Part shown: piece after piece, positions 34,963-43,226 of the stretch
Numbering within the stretch: position 1 is the stretch's first letter
Layout: each line of letters starts with the position of its first letter
Assembly: GCF_010119235.1 (NCBI RefSeq)
Contig: NZ_JAAATZ010000001.1
Span: forward strand, 2,014,501-2,078,500
Reading direction: 5' to 3'
From: Flavobacterium phycosphaerae
GTDB taxonomy: Bacteria > Bacteroidota > Bacteroidia > Flavobacteriales > Flavobacteriaceae
Length of the DNA: 64,000 bases
Program-made: the position numbers and the translations under genes
The notes under the pieces: generated by a model
What the model saw: the letters and a program-made list of their open reading frames with translations, nothing else
What the model was told of the DNA's origin: nothing
Database searches by the model: none

Positions 34963-36834
34963 TTATTGCGTTGTCAATTTATCCGAAATCATTCTTTCGT
35001 TGAAGGATTGCATGTAGGCTTTGATAAACTTGCTCATTTCGGCAGCACGCTTTTTATCTTTGTCTAGTAAATTGTTTTTGAGCAGTTCATCGGTTTTGAA
35101 GTTGTATAAACCAATCGCTTTTTGTCCGTCAAACGCCAAATAATAATCATCTTGAATCAGATGGTAGATATTGTCTAAATAGTAAACCACATAATTTTTA
35201 TCAGAGCTGAAGGGTTTACCATAAGTCACAACTTTGTCTTTAATTTTCAGGTAATCCAAAATACTTGGCAACACATCAATCTGCTGAAAGTTTTTCTCTT
35301 GTACTCCTTTTAAATTGGGGTTGGAAGGGTCAAAAAACAAAATCGGAATTCTGAATTTCCCCACATTGGTGCTGTATTTTTTTTCTGTTGGTTCGGAACA
35401 AGTATGGTCGGCCACGATAACGAATAAGGTATTATTGTACCAAGGTTCTTTTTGAGCCGATTTGAAAAACTGTCGTAACGAATAGTCAGTATAACCAATG
35501 CTTTCCTGTATTTTTCGGTTGCCTTTGATGAATTTGTTTTTGTACTTATCCGGGACTTTATACGGATTGTGTGATGAAATAGTGAATAACGTACTGAAGA
35601 AAGGTTGTTTGAAACTAGTCAATTTTTTATTGAAAAACTGCATGAATTCTTCGTCAAAAATACCCCAACTGCCGTCAAAAGCTTCAGGGCCTACATATTC
35701 ATTTTTGCCAAAATAATGGTCAAATCCCGCTACTTTGCAATATTGGTCAAAGTTCTGACTGCCGTTAAAAGCTCCGTGGAAAAACGAAGTGTTGTAGCCT
35801 TGTTTTTTCATGATTTTAGGTAAGCCATACACTTTATTCAAGGAATATCCGGAGGAAATAATAGAAGTATTCATCAAACTCGGGATACTCGAAAGAGTAG
35901 AAGGTACAGCATCGATAGAGACTTTTCCGTTGGCAAAACCATTTTTGAAATAATAGGATTGCGTGGCCAGCGAGTCAACAAAAGGTGTGAAGCCTCTGTG
36001 CAAATTCTCATCGCCGAAACTTTCCAGAATAAAAATCACGACGTTTTTCTTAATCGGATTTTCTGTTGGATTGGAAACAAAAACCGGATTGAAAATTTGG
36101 TTAAGTTCAGTTTCTGAGTAAAATTTTGGATCAACTAATGTTTCTTTCTTACCGGCTGTTTTCATAATACTGAAAGGCGTGTTCAATACCAAAGCCGAAT
36201 TGCCAAGCGATGAATAATTAATGGCATCAACTATGCGTAAAGGCTTTTCTCCCCAACCGCCACGTGCCATTAACAAACCAACGCCAAGGGAAAGAATCAG
36301 TATTCCGATTTGTTTAAAAATAACTTTTACCGTTAGTTTTTCAATGGGCAAAATAAAATTTGGTTTTGATAAAACTCGCCAAAGTAAAATGGCTAAAAGA
36401 ATAAAACCAACCAGGATGTACCAAAACTCCTGAAGAAAGGAAATAATCAAACCACCGATTTCGTGTTCCATGCCTTTGGCGGTAATGAGTCCAAATGAAC
36501 TTCGTCTTCCGGTGAATTTGTAGTATTCTAAATCCACAAAATTGGTAGCGATAAAAAGAAGATTGACAGCAAAAAAGCCAATTTTCAAGCCTTTTTGGTA
36601 ACCGTTTCGGTATTTAAAATTCCCCGGAAATAAATGTAAAAGAATGAACAGTAAATTGATAAAACCAATAGCCGACAAATCAAACAAGGCACCGCCTAGA
36701 AACGTCTTTACGTCTAAATTGGTAAAATTAGCACTGTTAAAAAGCAGAAATAAAACCCTACTGATTTGATAAATGACAAATACAATAAATATTCGGCGAA
36801 CCAGTAATTTCAGCAATAGACGATGGTTGTGCAT
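34963..36834 (-). CDS. LTA synthase/sulfatase family membrane protein
   Basis: 623 residues: five N-terminal membrane helices (to about residue 195), then an extracytoplasmic alkaline-phosphatase-like domain. Conserved sites include VVIFILESFGDE, the nucleophile region SIDAVPSTLSSIP, SSHNPYKVP and the metal-binding VIVADHTCSEP. Members transfer glycerol-phosphate or phosphoethanolamine to surface polymers. As Gram-negative Bacteroidota lack teichoic acid, decoration of lipopolysaccharide or another glycan is more likely here. It starts 21 bp after dapD on the same strand. Confidence 0.85.
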   Translation of the reverse strand: MHNHRLLLKLLVRRIFIVFVIYQISRVLFLLFNSANFTNLDVKTFLGGALFDLSAIGFINLLFILLHLFPGNFKYRNGYQKGLKIGFFAVNLLFIATNFVDLEYYKFTGRRSSFGLITAKGMEHEIGGLIISFLQEFWYILVGFILLAILLWRVLSKPNFILPIEKLTVKVIFKQIGILILSLGVGLLMARGGWGEKPLRIVDAINYSSLGNSALVLNTPFSIMKTAGKKETLVDPKFYSETELNQIFNPVFVSNPTENPIKKNVVIFILESFGDENLHRGFTPFVDSLATQSYYFKNGFANGKVSIDAVPSTLSSIPSLMNTSIISSGYSLNKVYGLPKIMKKQGYNTSFFHGAFNGSQNFDQYCKVAGFDHYFGKNEYVGPEAFDGSWGIFDEEFMQFFNKKLTSFKQPFFSTLFTISSHNPYKVPDKYKNKFIKGNRKIQESIGYTDYSLRQFFKSAQKEPWYNNTLFVIVADHTCSEPTEKKYSTNVGKFRIPILFFDPSNPNLKGVQEKNFQQIDVLPSILDYLKIKDKVVTYGKPFSSDKNYVVYYLDNIYHLIQDDYYLAFDGQKAIGLYNFKTDELLKNNLLDKDKKRAAEMSKFIKAYMQSFNERMISDKLTTQ

Positions 36835-36855
36835 AGACAGATTTTACAATTGAAA

Positions 36856-37671
36856 TTAAACCGCTACGTCGTATTCTCTCAACGCATTGTTTAAAGAAGT
36901 TTTTAAATCGGTGGAAGGTTTTCGGGTTCCAATGATTAAGGCACATGGCACCTGATAATCACCGGCAGCAAATGATTTGGTATAACTTCCCGGAATCACC
37001 ACCGAACGAGCCGGAACAAATCCTTTGTATTCAATAGGCTCACTTCCTGTAACATCTATGATTTTGGTAGAAGCAGTCAAACATACATTGGCTCCTAATA
37101 CAGCTTCTTTTTCTACACGAACACCTTCTACCACGATACAACGTGAACCGATAAAAGCACCGTCCTCAATAATAACCGGAGCGGCTTGTAAAGGTTCTAA
37201 AACACCGCCAATTCCAACGCCTCCCGAAAGATGCACGTCTTTCCCTATTTGGGCACAACTTCCTACCGTTGCCCAAGTATCCACCATGGTTCCTTCATCT
37301 ACATAAGCACCGATATTGACATAACTCGGCATCAAAATCACACCTTTAGAAATGTATGCGCCATAACGGGCTGTTGCCGGTGGTACCACCCGGATTCCTT
37401 TTTCGGCATAACCGGTTTTCAATAGCATTTTGTCGTGGTATTCAAAAATTCCGGCTTCCCAAGTTTCCATTTTCTGGATTGGGAAATACATTACTACGGC
37501 TTTCTTTACCCATTCGTTTACCTGCCAACCGTTGGCTGTAGGCTCTGCAACGCGTAAAGTTCCGGCATCTAGTAAGGCGATAACTTCTCTAATGGCATTG
37601 GTTGTGATTTCTTCTTGCAACAAAGCTCGGTTTTCCCAAGCCGTTTCTATAATGTTTTGTAGTGTAACCAT
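36856..37671 (-). CDS. dapD: 2,3,4,5-tetrahydropyridine-2,6-dicarboxylate N-succinyltransferase
   Basis: 271 residues, the usual length for DapD. A helical N-terminus leads into left-handed beta-helix hexapeptide repeats (GAYISKGVILMPSYVNIGAY, VDTWATVGSCAQIGKDVHLS, GAFIGSRCIVVEGV, LGANVCLTASTKI). It uses succinyl-CoA in the succinylase branch of lysine and meso-diaminopimelate synthesis, feeding peptidoglycan. It is followed closely by the LTA-synthase-like gene. Divergent from the NlpE/META lipoprotein gene. Confidence 0.95.
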   Translation of the reverse strand: MVTLQNIIETAWENRALLQEEITTNAIREVIALLDAGTLRVAEPTANGWQVNEWVKKAVVMYFPIQKMETWEAGIFEYHDKMLLKTGYAEKGIRVVPPATARYGAYISKGVILMPSYVNIGAYVDEGTMVDTWATVGSCAQIGKDVHLSGGVGIGGVLEPLQAAPVIIEDGAFIGSRCIVVEGVRVEKEAVLGANVCLTASTKIIDVTGSEPIEYKGFVPARSVVIPGSYTKSFAAGDYQVPCALIIGTRKPSTDLKTSLNNALREYDVAV

Positions 37672-37850
37672 GATTTTTGAATTTAACGGCGTTCAGTTTT
37701 CTAATGTGCACAAAGATAGTTTCATTTTTAGAAAGTAACAAAGCATTTATTCGTGGGTTTATAGTATAAAAATAATGTTAAATTTTATTTTTTCCATAGC
37801 AGAATAAGTAAGTTTGTCTGCCCTCAAATGTAATGTCAAACCAATAGTTT

Positions 37851-38741
37851 ATGAAAAAATATTCGCTCTTAGTTGTACTGTTTGTGGCTTTTTTTACCAG
37901 CTGTCAGAAGCAAACCAACAGTAAAGGCAGTCCAAACGATTTAACCGTTGTTGCCAAAGTTGTTGATGCTAAAAATACGCTGAATTATGAAGGAAATTAC
38001 AAAGGTATTTTGCCTTGTGCCGATTGTGAGGGCATTGAAACGACGGTATGTTTGAATGAAAATTCAACGTATACCATCAGAACCACTTATATAGGCAAAG
38101 GCAATAAAATATTTGAACAAAAAGGAACTTTTTCTTGGAATAAAGCCGGTAATATTGTCACGTTTGACAATGTTGAGAATGCTCCTAATCAATATGAAGT
38201 AGCTAAAAATACTTTGACGCAGTTGGATATGTCCGGCAAAAAAATCACCGGTAATCATGCTACAGATTATATTTTGGCCAAACAAAAAGCCGGTATTGAA
38301 AATGCAGTTAACACTGATGATATGCAAACTACAGTCAACCTGAACAATAAAATGGAAGCCAAAACCGTAATCAAAAAAGTAAATCCGGCAGTGGGGAAAG
38401 TGACTTTGGCAGAAACCCATTGGAAACTCATGAAACTTAACGGTAAAACGATAAAGCAAAAAGGCAAAAAAATATACGGTATTAAATTAAATTCTAAAGA
38501 TGGAAGATTTACCGGTTACGCCGGTTGCAACAATTTTTCAGGAAATTATGTGATGCCTTCCGCTTTCGGAATCGCTTTTGTTAATGTTGTATCAACCGAA
38601 ATGGCTTGTTTGGATATGGAAGTAGAATCTCATTTTTCCAAAGTGTTGCAAAATGCAGATCGCTACACGCTTAATGACAATATCCTTCAACTTAAAAAAG
38701 GTAAAAAGGAAGTTTTAGCTACCTTTGAACCAGCAAAATAA
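37851..38741 (+). CDS. Lipoprotein with NlpE-like and META domains
   Basis: 296 residues. Lipoprotein signal MKKYSLLVVLFVAFFTSC with lipidated Cys18. Residues ~48-145 match the NlpE N-terminal domain, including the CxxC of GILPCADCEGIETTV. After a linker, residues ~185-295 form a META domain (TLAETHWKLMKLNGK, FTGYAGCNNFSGNY, STEMACLDMEVE). NlpE links surface and envelope stress to signalling in enterobacteria, and META domains occur in heat-shock and secretion-related proteins, so an envelope stress role is plausible. The gene lies 6 bp upstream of ruvX. Confidence 0.88.
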   Translation: MKKYSLLVVLFVAFFTSCQKQTNSKGSPNDLTVVAKVVDAKNTLNYEGNYKGILPCADCEGIETTVCLNENSTYTIRTTYIGKGNKIFEQKGTFSWNKAGNIVTFDNVENAPNQYEVAKNTLTQLDMSGKKITGNHATDYILAKQKAGIENAVNTDDMQTTVNLNNKMEAKTVIKKVNPAVGKVTLAETHWKLMKLNGKTIKQKGKKIYGIKLNSKDGRFTGYAGCNNFSGNYVMPSAFGIAFVNVVSTEMACLDMEVESHFSKVLQNADRYTLNDNILQLKKGKKEVLATFEPAK

Positions 38742-38747
38742 TTAACA

Positions 38748-39164
38748 ATGCCAAGAATACTCGCTATTGATTACGGAATGAAGCGAACCGGAATTGCGGT
38801 TACCGATGAGTTGCAAATCATTGCCTCGGGCTTAACCACCATAGCGTCAGACACGGCGATTGCTTTTTTAAAAGATTATTTTTCCAAAGAAAACGTAAAC
38901 AAAGTTTTGATTGGCGAACCCAAGCAAATGAATGGGCAACCTTCGGAAAGTACTCCGGTAATTGAAAAATTTGTGGCCGACTTTACCACAGCATTTCCCG
39001 AAATGAAAGTAGTTAGGGTTGATGAGCGCTTTACTTCTAAAATGGCTTTTCAAACGATGATTGATAGTGGACTTTCAAAGAAACAACGCCAAAACAAAGG
39101 CTTGGTTGACGAAATTGCCGCTACCATCTTACTTCAAGATTATCTGACACGAAAAATGATTTAA
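38748..39164 (+). CDS. ruvX: Putative pre-16S rRNA nuclease / Holliday junction resolvase YqgF
   Basis: 138 residues, normal length for the family. RNase H-like core: ILAIDYGMKRTGIAVTDE with the first catalytic Asp, VLIGEPKQMNGQPS, VVRVDERFTSKMA and the C-terminal DEIAATILLQDYL with the last acidic residue. In E. coli YqgF processes the 5' end of 16S rRNA. It follows the NlpE/META lipoprotein by 6 bp and precedes def. Confidence 0.92.
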   Translation: MPRILAIDYGMKRTGIAVTDELQIIASGLTTIASDTAIAFLKDYFSKENVNKVLIGEPKQMNGQPSESTPVIEKFVADFTTAFPEMKVVRVDERFTSKMAFQTMIDSGLSKKQRQNKGLVDEIAATILLQDYLTRKMI

Positions 39165-39170
39165 TTTCCT

Positions 39171-39178
39171 TATTTTTG
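39171..39178 (+). promoter_or_regulatory. -7 promoter element of def
   Basis: TATTTTTG, a perfect TAnnTTTG, 15 bp before the ATG at 39194. It overlaps the possible TTG start at 39176 and so argues against that longer start. Confidence 0.5.
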
Positions 39179-39193
39179 CCAAAAAAAAGCAAA

Positions 39194-39781
39194 ATGATTA
39201 TTCCTATATACGGATATGGTGAGCCTGTGCTGCGAAAAGTAGGTGAAGAGATTTCGTCCGAATATCCTAATCTGAAAGAAGTTATTGCCAATATGTATGA
39301 TACCATGTACAATGCCTATGGAGTTGGGTTGGCCGCTCCTCAGGTAGGCTTAGCAATCAGATTGTTTGTTATCGATACGGAACCGTTTAGCGACAGCGAT
39401 GATTTAAGTCCTGAAGAACAAGAACTATTGAAAGGGTTTAAAAAAACGTTTATTAATGCCAAAATATTGAAAGAAGAAGGTGAAGAATGGGGCTTTAACG
39501 AAGGTTGTTTAAGCATTCCGGATGTTCGTGAAGATGTTTACCGAAATGAAAGAATCACTATCGAATATTTTGATGAAGATTTTAATAAAAAAACAGAAGT
39601 GTTTGACGGTTTGATTGCCCGAGTGATTCAGCATGAATACGATCACATTGAAGGTATTTTGTTTACCGATAAAATTTCGATGTTGAAAAAAACATTGATT
39701 AAGAAAAAATTACAAAACATCATGGAAGGCAAAGCGCGTCCGGATTATAAAATGAAATTTGCCAATAAAAAAGGAAGATAA
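39194..39781 (+). CDS. def: Peptide deformylase
   Basis: 195 residues from the ATG at 39194; a TTG at 39176 lies inside a promoter element and adds only MPKKSK. All three motifs are present: GVGLAAPQVG, EGCLSIPDV (here with the metal-binding Cys) and QHEYDHIEGILF with the HExxH zinc/iron site. It removes the formyl group from nascent proteins. An acidic insertion (DSDDLSPEEQE) between motifs 1 and 2 is typical of Bacteroidota enzymes. Confidence 0.95.
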   Translation: MIIPIYGYGEPVLRKVGEEISSEYPNLKEVIANMYDTMYNAYGVGLAAPQVGLAIRLFVIDTEPFSDSDDLSPEEQELLKGFKKTFINAKILKEEGEEWGFNEGCLSIPDVREDVYRNERITIEYFDEDFNKKTEVFDGLIARVIQHEYDHIEGILFTDKISMLKKTLIKKKLQNIMEGKARPDYKMKFANKKGR

Positions 39782-39886
39782 TCTTAAGCATAAAAAAAGT
39801 ATAAATTCCAAAATCCAAACCTTTTTTTACTTTAATTTGTCATCCAGAATTTGAATTAATACTATTGCCCTAAACTAAATTAAAAA

Positions 39887-40396
39887 ATGAACGTAGAAAA
39901 AATTTTAGCTATTGCCGGAAAACCGGGTTTATTCGAATTGAAATTACAAACACGCTCCGGTTTTCTGGCCGAATCGTTACTTGATGGAAAGAAAATTACT
40001 GTAGGCATGAGAAGTAATGTGAGTTTGCTTTCCGAAATTTCAATGTACACTTATAGCGAAGAAAAACCATTGGTTGAAATTATGCGCGCTATTGCTATCA
40101 AAGAAAATGAAGGGCCAACAATTTCCAATAAAGAGGATAACGCTAAATTGGTTGCTTACTTCAAAGAAATTTTGCCCGATTATGATGAAGACCGTGTATA
40201 TGTTTCCGATATTAAAAAAGTATTGAATTGGTATAATATTCTTCAGTCTAAAGGATTAGTTTCTAAAGAAGAGCCTAAAGTTGAAAATGCTGAAGCGGTA
40301 AAAGAAGAGGTTGTAAAAGAAGTAAAAAAAGCCGAAAAAGCACCCAAAGCAGAGAAAGCGGAAAAGGCTCCTGCCAAACCAAAAACAAAGAAATAG
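39887..40396 (+). CDS. DUF5606 domain protein
   Basis: 169 residues. The first ~130 match the Bacteroidota-specific DUF5606 family: VEKILAIAGKPGLFELKLQT, GKKITVGMRSNVSLLSEIS and VYVSDIKKVLNWYNILQSKG. The C-terminal ~40 residues are a low-complexity Lys/Ala/Glu tail (KAEKAPKAEKAEKAPAKPKTK), probably disordered and able to bind nucleic acid or acidic partners. It may be co-transcribed with def, 105 bp upstream, and mazG, 80 bp downstream. Function unknown. Confidence 0.9.
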   Translation: MNVEKILAIAGKPGLFELKLQTRSGFLAESLLDGKKITVGMRSNVSLLSEISMYTYSEEKPLVEIMRAIAIKENEGPTISNKEDNAKLVAYFKEILPDYDEDRVYVSDIKKVLNWYNILQSKGLVSKEEPKVENAEAVKEEVVKEVKKAEKAPKAEKAEKAPAKPKTKK

Positions 40397-40476
40397 TTAA
40401 TTACTTTCTAATAAAAACACATCCTATTGCTGATTTTCGGTGATAGGATTTTTTATTTTTACACAAATCATAAGCT

Positions 40477-41250
40477 ATGAACACACGTCAACAACAACTG
40501 GATGCTTTCAATCGTTTACTCGATATCATGGACGACTTGCGTGAGAAATGTCCGTGGGACAAAAAACAAACGCTCGAAAGTTTACGCCACTTAACTATTG
40601 AAGAAACGTATGAATTGGGAGATGCTATTTTGGATAACGATTTGTCTGAAATAAAAAAAGAACTGGGAGATTTGTTGTTGCATATTGTTTTTTATGCCAA
40701 AATAGGAAGTGAAACCAATGATTTCGATATAGCCGATGTAGCTAATAGTATCTGTGATAAATTAATCGACCGTCACCCTCATATTTATGGCGATGTTGTG
40801 GTTGCTGACGAAGAGGAAGTGAAGCAAAATTGGGAAAAACTCAAACTCAAAGAAGGCAAAAAGTCTGTATTAGAAGGTGTTCCGAAAAGTTTACCGGCTC
40901 TGGTAAAAGCCAGCCGAATACAAGATAAAGTAAAAGGAGTCGGCTTTGATTGGGAAGAACCACACCAGGTTTGGGACAAAGTGCAGGAAGAATTACAGGA
41001 ATTGCAAGAAGAAGTAACAGCCGGCAATCAGGATAAAATTGAAGCCGAATTTGGCGATGTCTTATTCTCCATGATTAACTATGCCAGATTCCTTAAAGTA
41101 AATCCGGAAGATGCTTTGGAACGTACCAATAAAAAATTCATGAAACGCTTTATGTACCTCGAAAGTAAAGCCGGAGAACTTGGCAAGCCTTTGATGGATA
41201 TGACTTTGGCCGAGATGGATGTCTTTTGGGAAGAAGCGAAGAAATTATAA
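40477..41250 (+). CDS. mazG: Nucleoside triphosphate pyrophosphohydrolase MazG
   Basis: 257 residues with two MazG helical domains. The first has CPWDKKQTLESLRHLTIEET, YELGDAILDND and ELGDLLLHIVFYAK with the metal-binding EExxE and ExxD residues; the second has EAEFGDVLFSMINYARFL. It hydrolyses NTPs to NMP and pyrophosphate, cleaning non-canonical nucleotides or tuning the nucleotide pool. It ends at a strong bidirectional terminator shared with the convergent 604-residue gene. Confidence 0.93.
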   Translation: MNTRQQQLDAFNRLLDIMDDLREKCPWDKKQTLESLRHLTIEETYELGDAILDNDLSEIKKELGDLLLHIVFYAKIGSETNDFDIADVANSICDKLIDRHPHIYGDVVVADEEEVKQNWEKLKLKEGKKSVLEGVPKSLPALVKASRIQDKVKGVGFDWEEPHQVWDKVQEELQELQEEVTAGNQDKIEAEFGDVLFSMINYARFLKVNPEDALERTNKKFMKRFMYLESKAGELGKPLMDMTLAEMDVFWEEAKKL

Positions 41251-41252
41251 AT

Positions 41253-41280
41253 AAGCGACCTGAACTGACTCAGGTCGCTT
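41253..41280. terminator. Bidirectional terminator between mazG and the 604-residue gene
   Basis: Perfect 11-bp stem (AAGCGACCTGA / TCAGGTCGCTT), 6-nt loop, followed by TTTTGGTTT on the plus strand. It serves both convergent genes. Confidence 0.88.
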
Positions 41281-41285
41281 TTGGT

Positions 41286-43100
41286 TTAAGCAATTTCTAA
41301 TTGTGGTATTTCAATGGAAACCACGGTATTTTTATAGCTGTTTAATTGGTCTTCTATGACAGCAGAATTCTTTTTGAAGAACGAAGTTTCGGTAAACAGT
41401 TTTTCGTAATATTCAATTCCGTCTAACAAATTGTTCTTAAACGCTTGCAGTTTTTTGAGCTGTGATGTAGTACTTTCATTAGTAACTTCAGTGATTTCTT
41501 TTTTCAAATAATCCACATACATTTTCAATTCGTTTATGAAAACATTAGGACGATTGATTTTGCCCAAAACAGATGCGTTTCCGTATATGTGTTTTACCAT
41601 GTCTGCCAAAGCAACCACTTTGTCAAAGTAGGCCAAATTGGGTCCGGGACAAATCACAACCCCTTGTTCTTCGCCTTTTACCTTAATTCCGTTTTCCATG
41701 TAGGCGGCATTAACCAAGCCAACACAAAGACATGCTTTTTCGGTTATTTTTGTTTTCCTTTTATCAAATTCTACCTCAGACAATTGATTTTTTTGAGCGC
41801 TCAATTCTTCCAATTTGATATCCTGATATTTTCTTGAAGCGGTGCAAGTTCCTTGTTCGGAAAACTCTTTGCTCAAGGCTAATAATTTCTTTGGACAAGA
41901 ACTTCCTGATTTATCGTTAGCAATCCGATTCAATTTTAAAGCTTCGTTTGTGGTGCCTTTAACAGTATTAAAAGGAACCCCTAAAGGCGAAATCTGACTG
42001 GTGTAAAAATCTTTTTCTTCTGATTTAGCCAGCAATGCACGGGTTGCATCATCTACAGCAGTGGCTTCCGGAACCAACAAAAAAGGAGAGCCCCAGCCAA
42101 CAGAATCAACATCGTAATATTCTAATAGAAAATCATGTTCTTCCGCTGTACCAACTCCACCTTGAACCGTAATTTTTAGGGACAATGGTTTTTCCGGTGC
42201 CGGCATTTCTTTTTGAGCCAAAGCTTTAATCATTAATTCATGAGCTGATTGAATCAGTTGATCTTTCTTTTGTTTGAATTCTTCCATGATTGGTCCTAAC
42301 AAAAAGCCATCCGTAGCAAAGGAGTGACCTCCGCAGTTTAAGCCCGATTCGATGCGGTATTCTGAAACCCAAAGTCCTTTTTTGGCCAAGAAATTCCCTT
42401 GAATCATAGCGGAACGAAAATCACTTACCTTCAAAATTATTTTCTTTTTTAATTCACCATTGGCGTCGGGATAGAAATCTGTAAAACTTTCAAAATAACT
42501 ATATAGCCTTGGATTCATACCGGCCGAAAGTACTACTGAAGAAGTAAGTTTGCTATTGGCGAATCCGCGTAGTGAAGCATGAGCATCGTTAAAAATAACA
42601 GGCAGTTGTTCGTTTTTGATAAAATTATCTTTATCAACTTTAGTCATTATATTCACATCAATATTTCCCGGACTCAGATGGGTTTCAAGATAATTTTTAA
42701 TAGTTTCTTTGGCAGCTTTTCCATCGTTTAAAAAGTTTTGCAAACTTTGTTTCATTTCCGATTTGTTAGGAAGCATCGCTAAATAATTCTCTAAAGCTTC
42801 TTTGCTTTCTGCTAATTCCTGTTTGAAAGCATCAAATTTTTGTTTGACTACATCATCAATCATATCGAGATAGGCCGTGATTCTTTTGGCACGATAATCA
42901 TGGATTTTTGTCGAAATGCCTTCATACGAAAAATGGAATTTTTTACTGTAAAAAAGATGCATCTTTTCAATGATATCATCATCAATGATTGAAACTACGG
43001 ATGATATTCCGTAATGAGCCACTCTGATTGGACTGTCAATAGTATATGCTAATCCCATAACGGGAATGTGAAAAGTATGAATGGGATTTTTAGTATCCAT
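41286..43100 (-). CDS. Uncharacterised protein, possibly FMN-type TIM barrel (nitronate monooxygenase-like)
   Basis: 604 residues; no confident family. The N-terminus (TFHIPVMGLAYTIDSPIRVA) and the motif VQGGVGTAEEHDFLLEYYD near residue 313, followed by VGWGSPFLLVP, recall the phosphate-binding region of FMN-dependent TIM barrels such as nitronate monooxygenase. Long helical insertions occur at ~70-150, and the C-terminal ~100 residues are helical (VDYLKKEITEVTNESTTSQL). Several Cys are present (SCPKKLL, GTCTAS, ACLCVG). No signal peptide. It is divergent from the amino acid permease. Enzyme activity is only inferred. Confidence 0.6.
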   Translation of the reverse strand: MDTKNPIHTFHIPVMGLAYTIDSPIRVAHYGISSVVSIIDDDIIEKMHLFYSKKFHFSYEGISTKIHDYRAKRITAYLDMIDDVVKQKFDAFKQELAESKEALENYLAMLPNKSEMKQSLQNFLNDGKAAKETIKNYLETHLSPGNIDVNIMTKVDKDNFIKNEQLPVIFNDAHASLRGFANSKLTSSVVLSAGMNPRLYSYFESFTDFYPDANGELKKKIILKVSDFRSAMIQGNFLAKKGLWVSEYRIESGLNCGGHSFATDGFLLGPIMEEFKQKKDQLIQSAHELMIKALAQKEMPAPEKPLSLKITVQGGVGTAEEHDFLLEYYDVDSVGWGSPFLLVPEATAVDDATRALLAKSEEKDFYTSQISPLGVPFNTVKGTTNEALKLNRIANDKSGSSCPKKLLALSKEFSEQGTCTASRKYQDIKLEELSAQKNQLSEVEFDKRKTKITEKACLCVGLVNAAYMENGIKVKGEEQGVVICPGPNLAYFDKVVALADMVKHIYGNASVLGKINRPNVFINELKMYVDYLKKEITEVTNESTTSQLKKLQAFKNNLLDGIEYYEKLFTETSFFKKNSAVIEDQLNSYKNTVVSIEIPQLEIA

Positions 43101-43199
43101 AGTATTGATATAGTTTTTATAATTTACAAAGATTGGAAACCTTCGGGGTTTAAAAACTGATAAATGTCATATGGGTGAAAGCGTTTTGTTAAAAAAATG

Positions 43200-43207
43200 T
43201 ATATTTG
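43200..43207 (+). promoter_or_regulatory. -7 promoter element of the APC permease gene
   Basis: TATATTTG, perfect TAnnTTTG, 19 bp before the ATG at 43227. A TTTTG lies upstream, but the spacing (11 nt) is too short for a standard -33. Confidence 0.5.
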
Positions 43208-43226
43208 AGATTATAGATTTAAAAAT

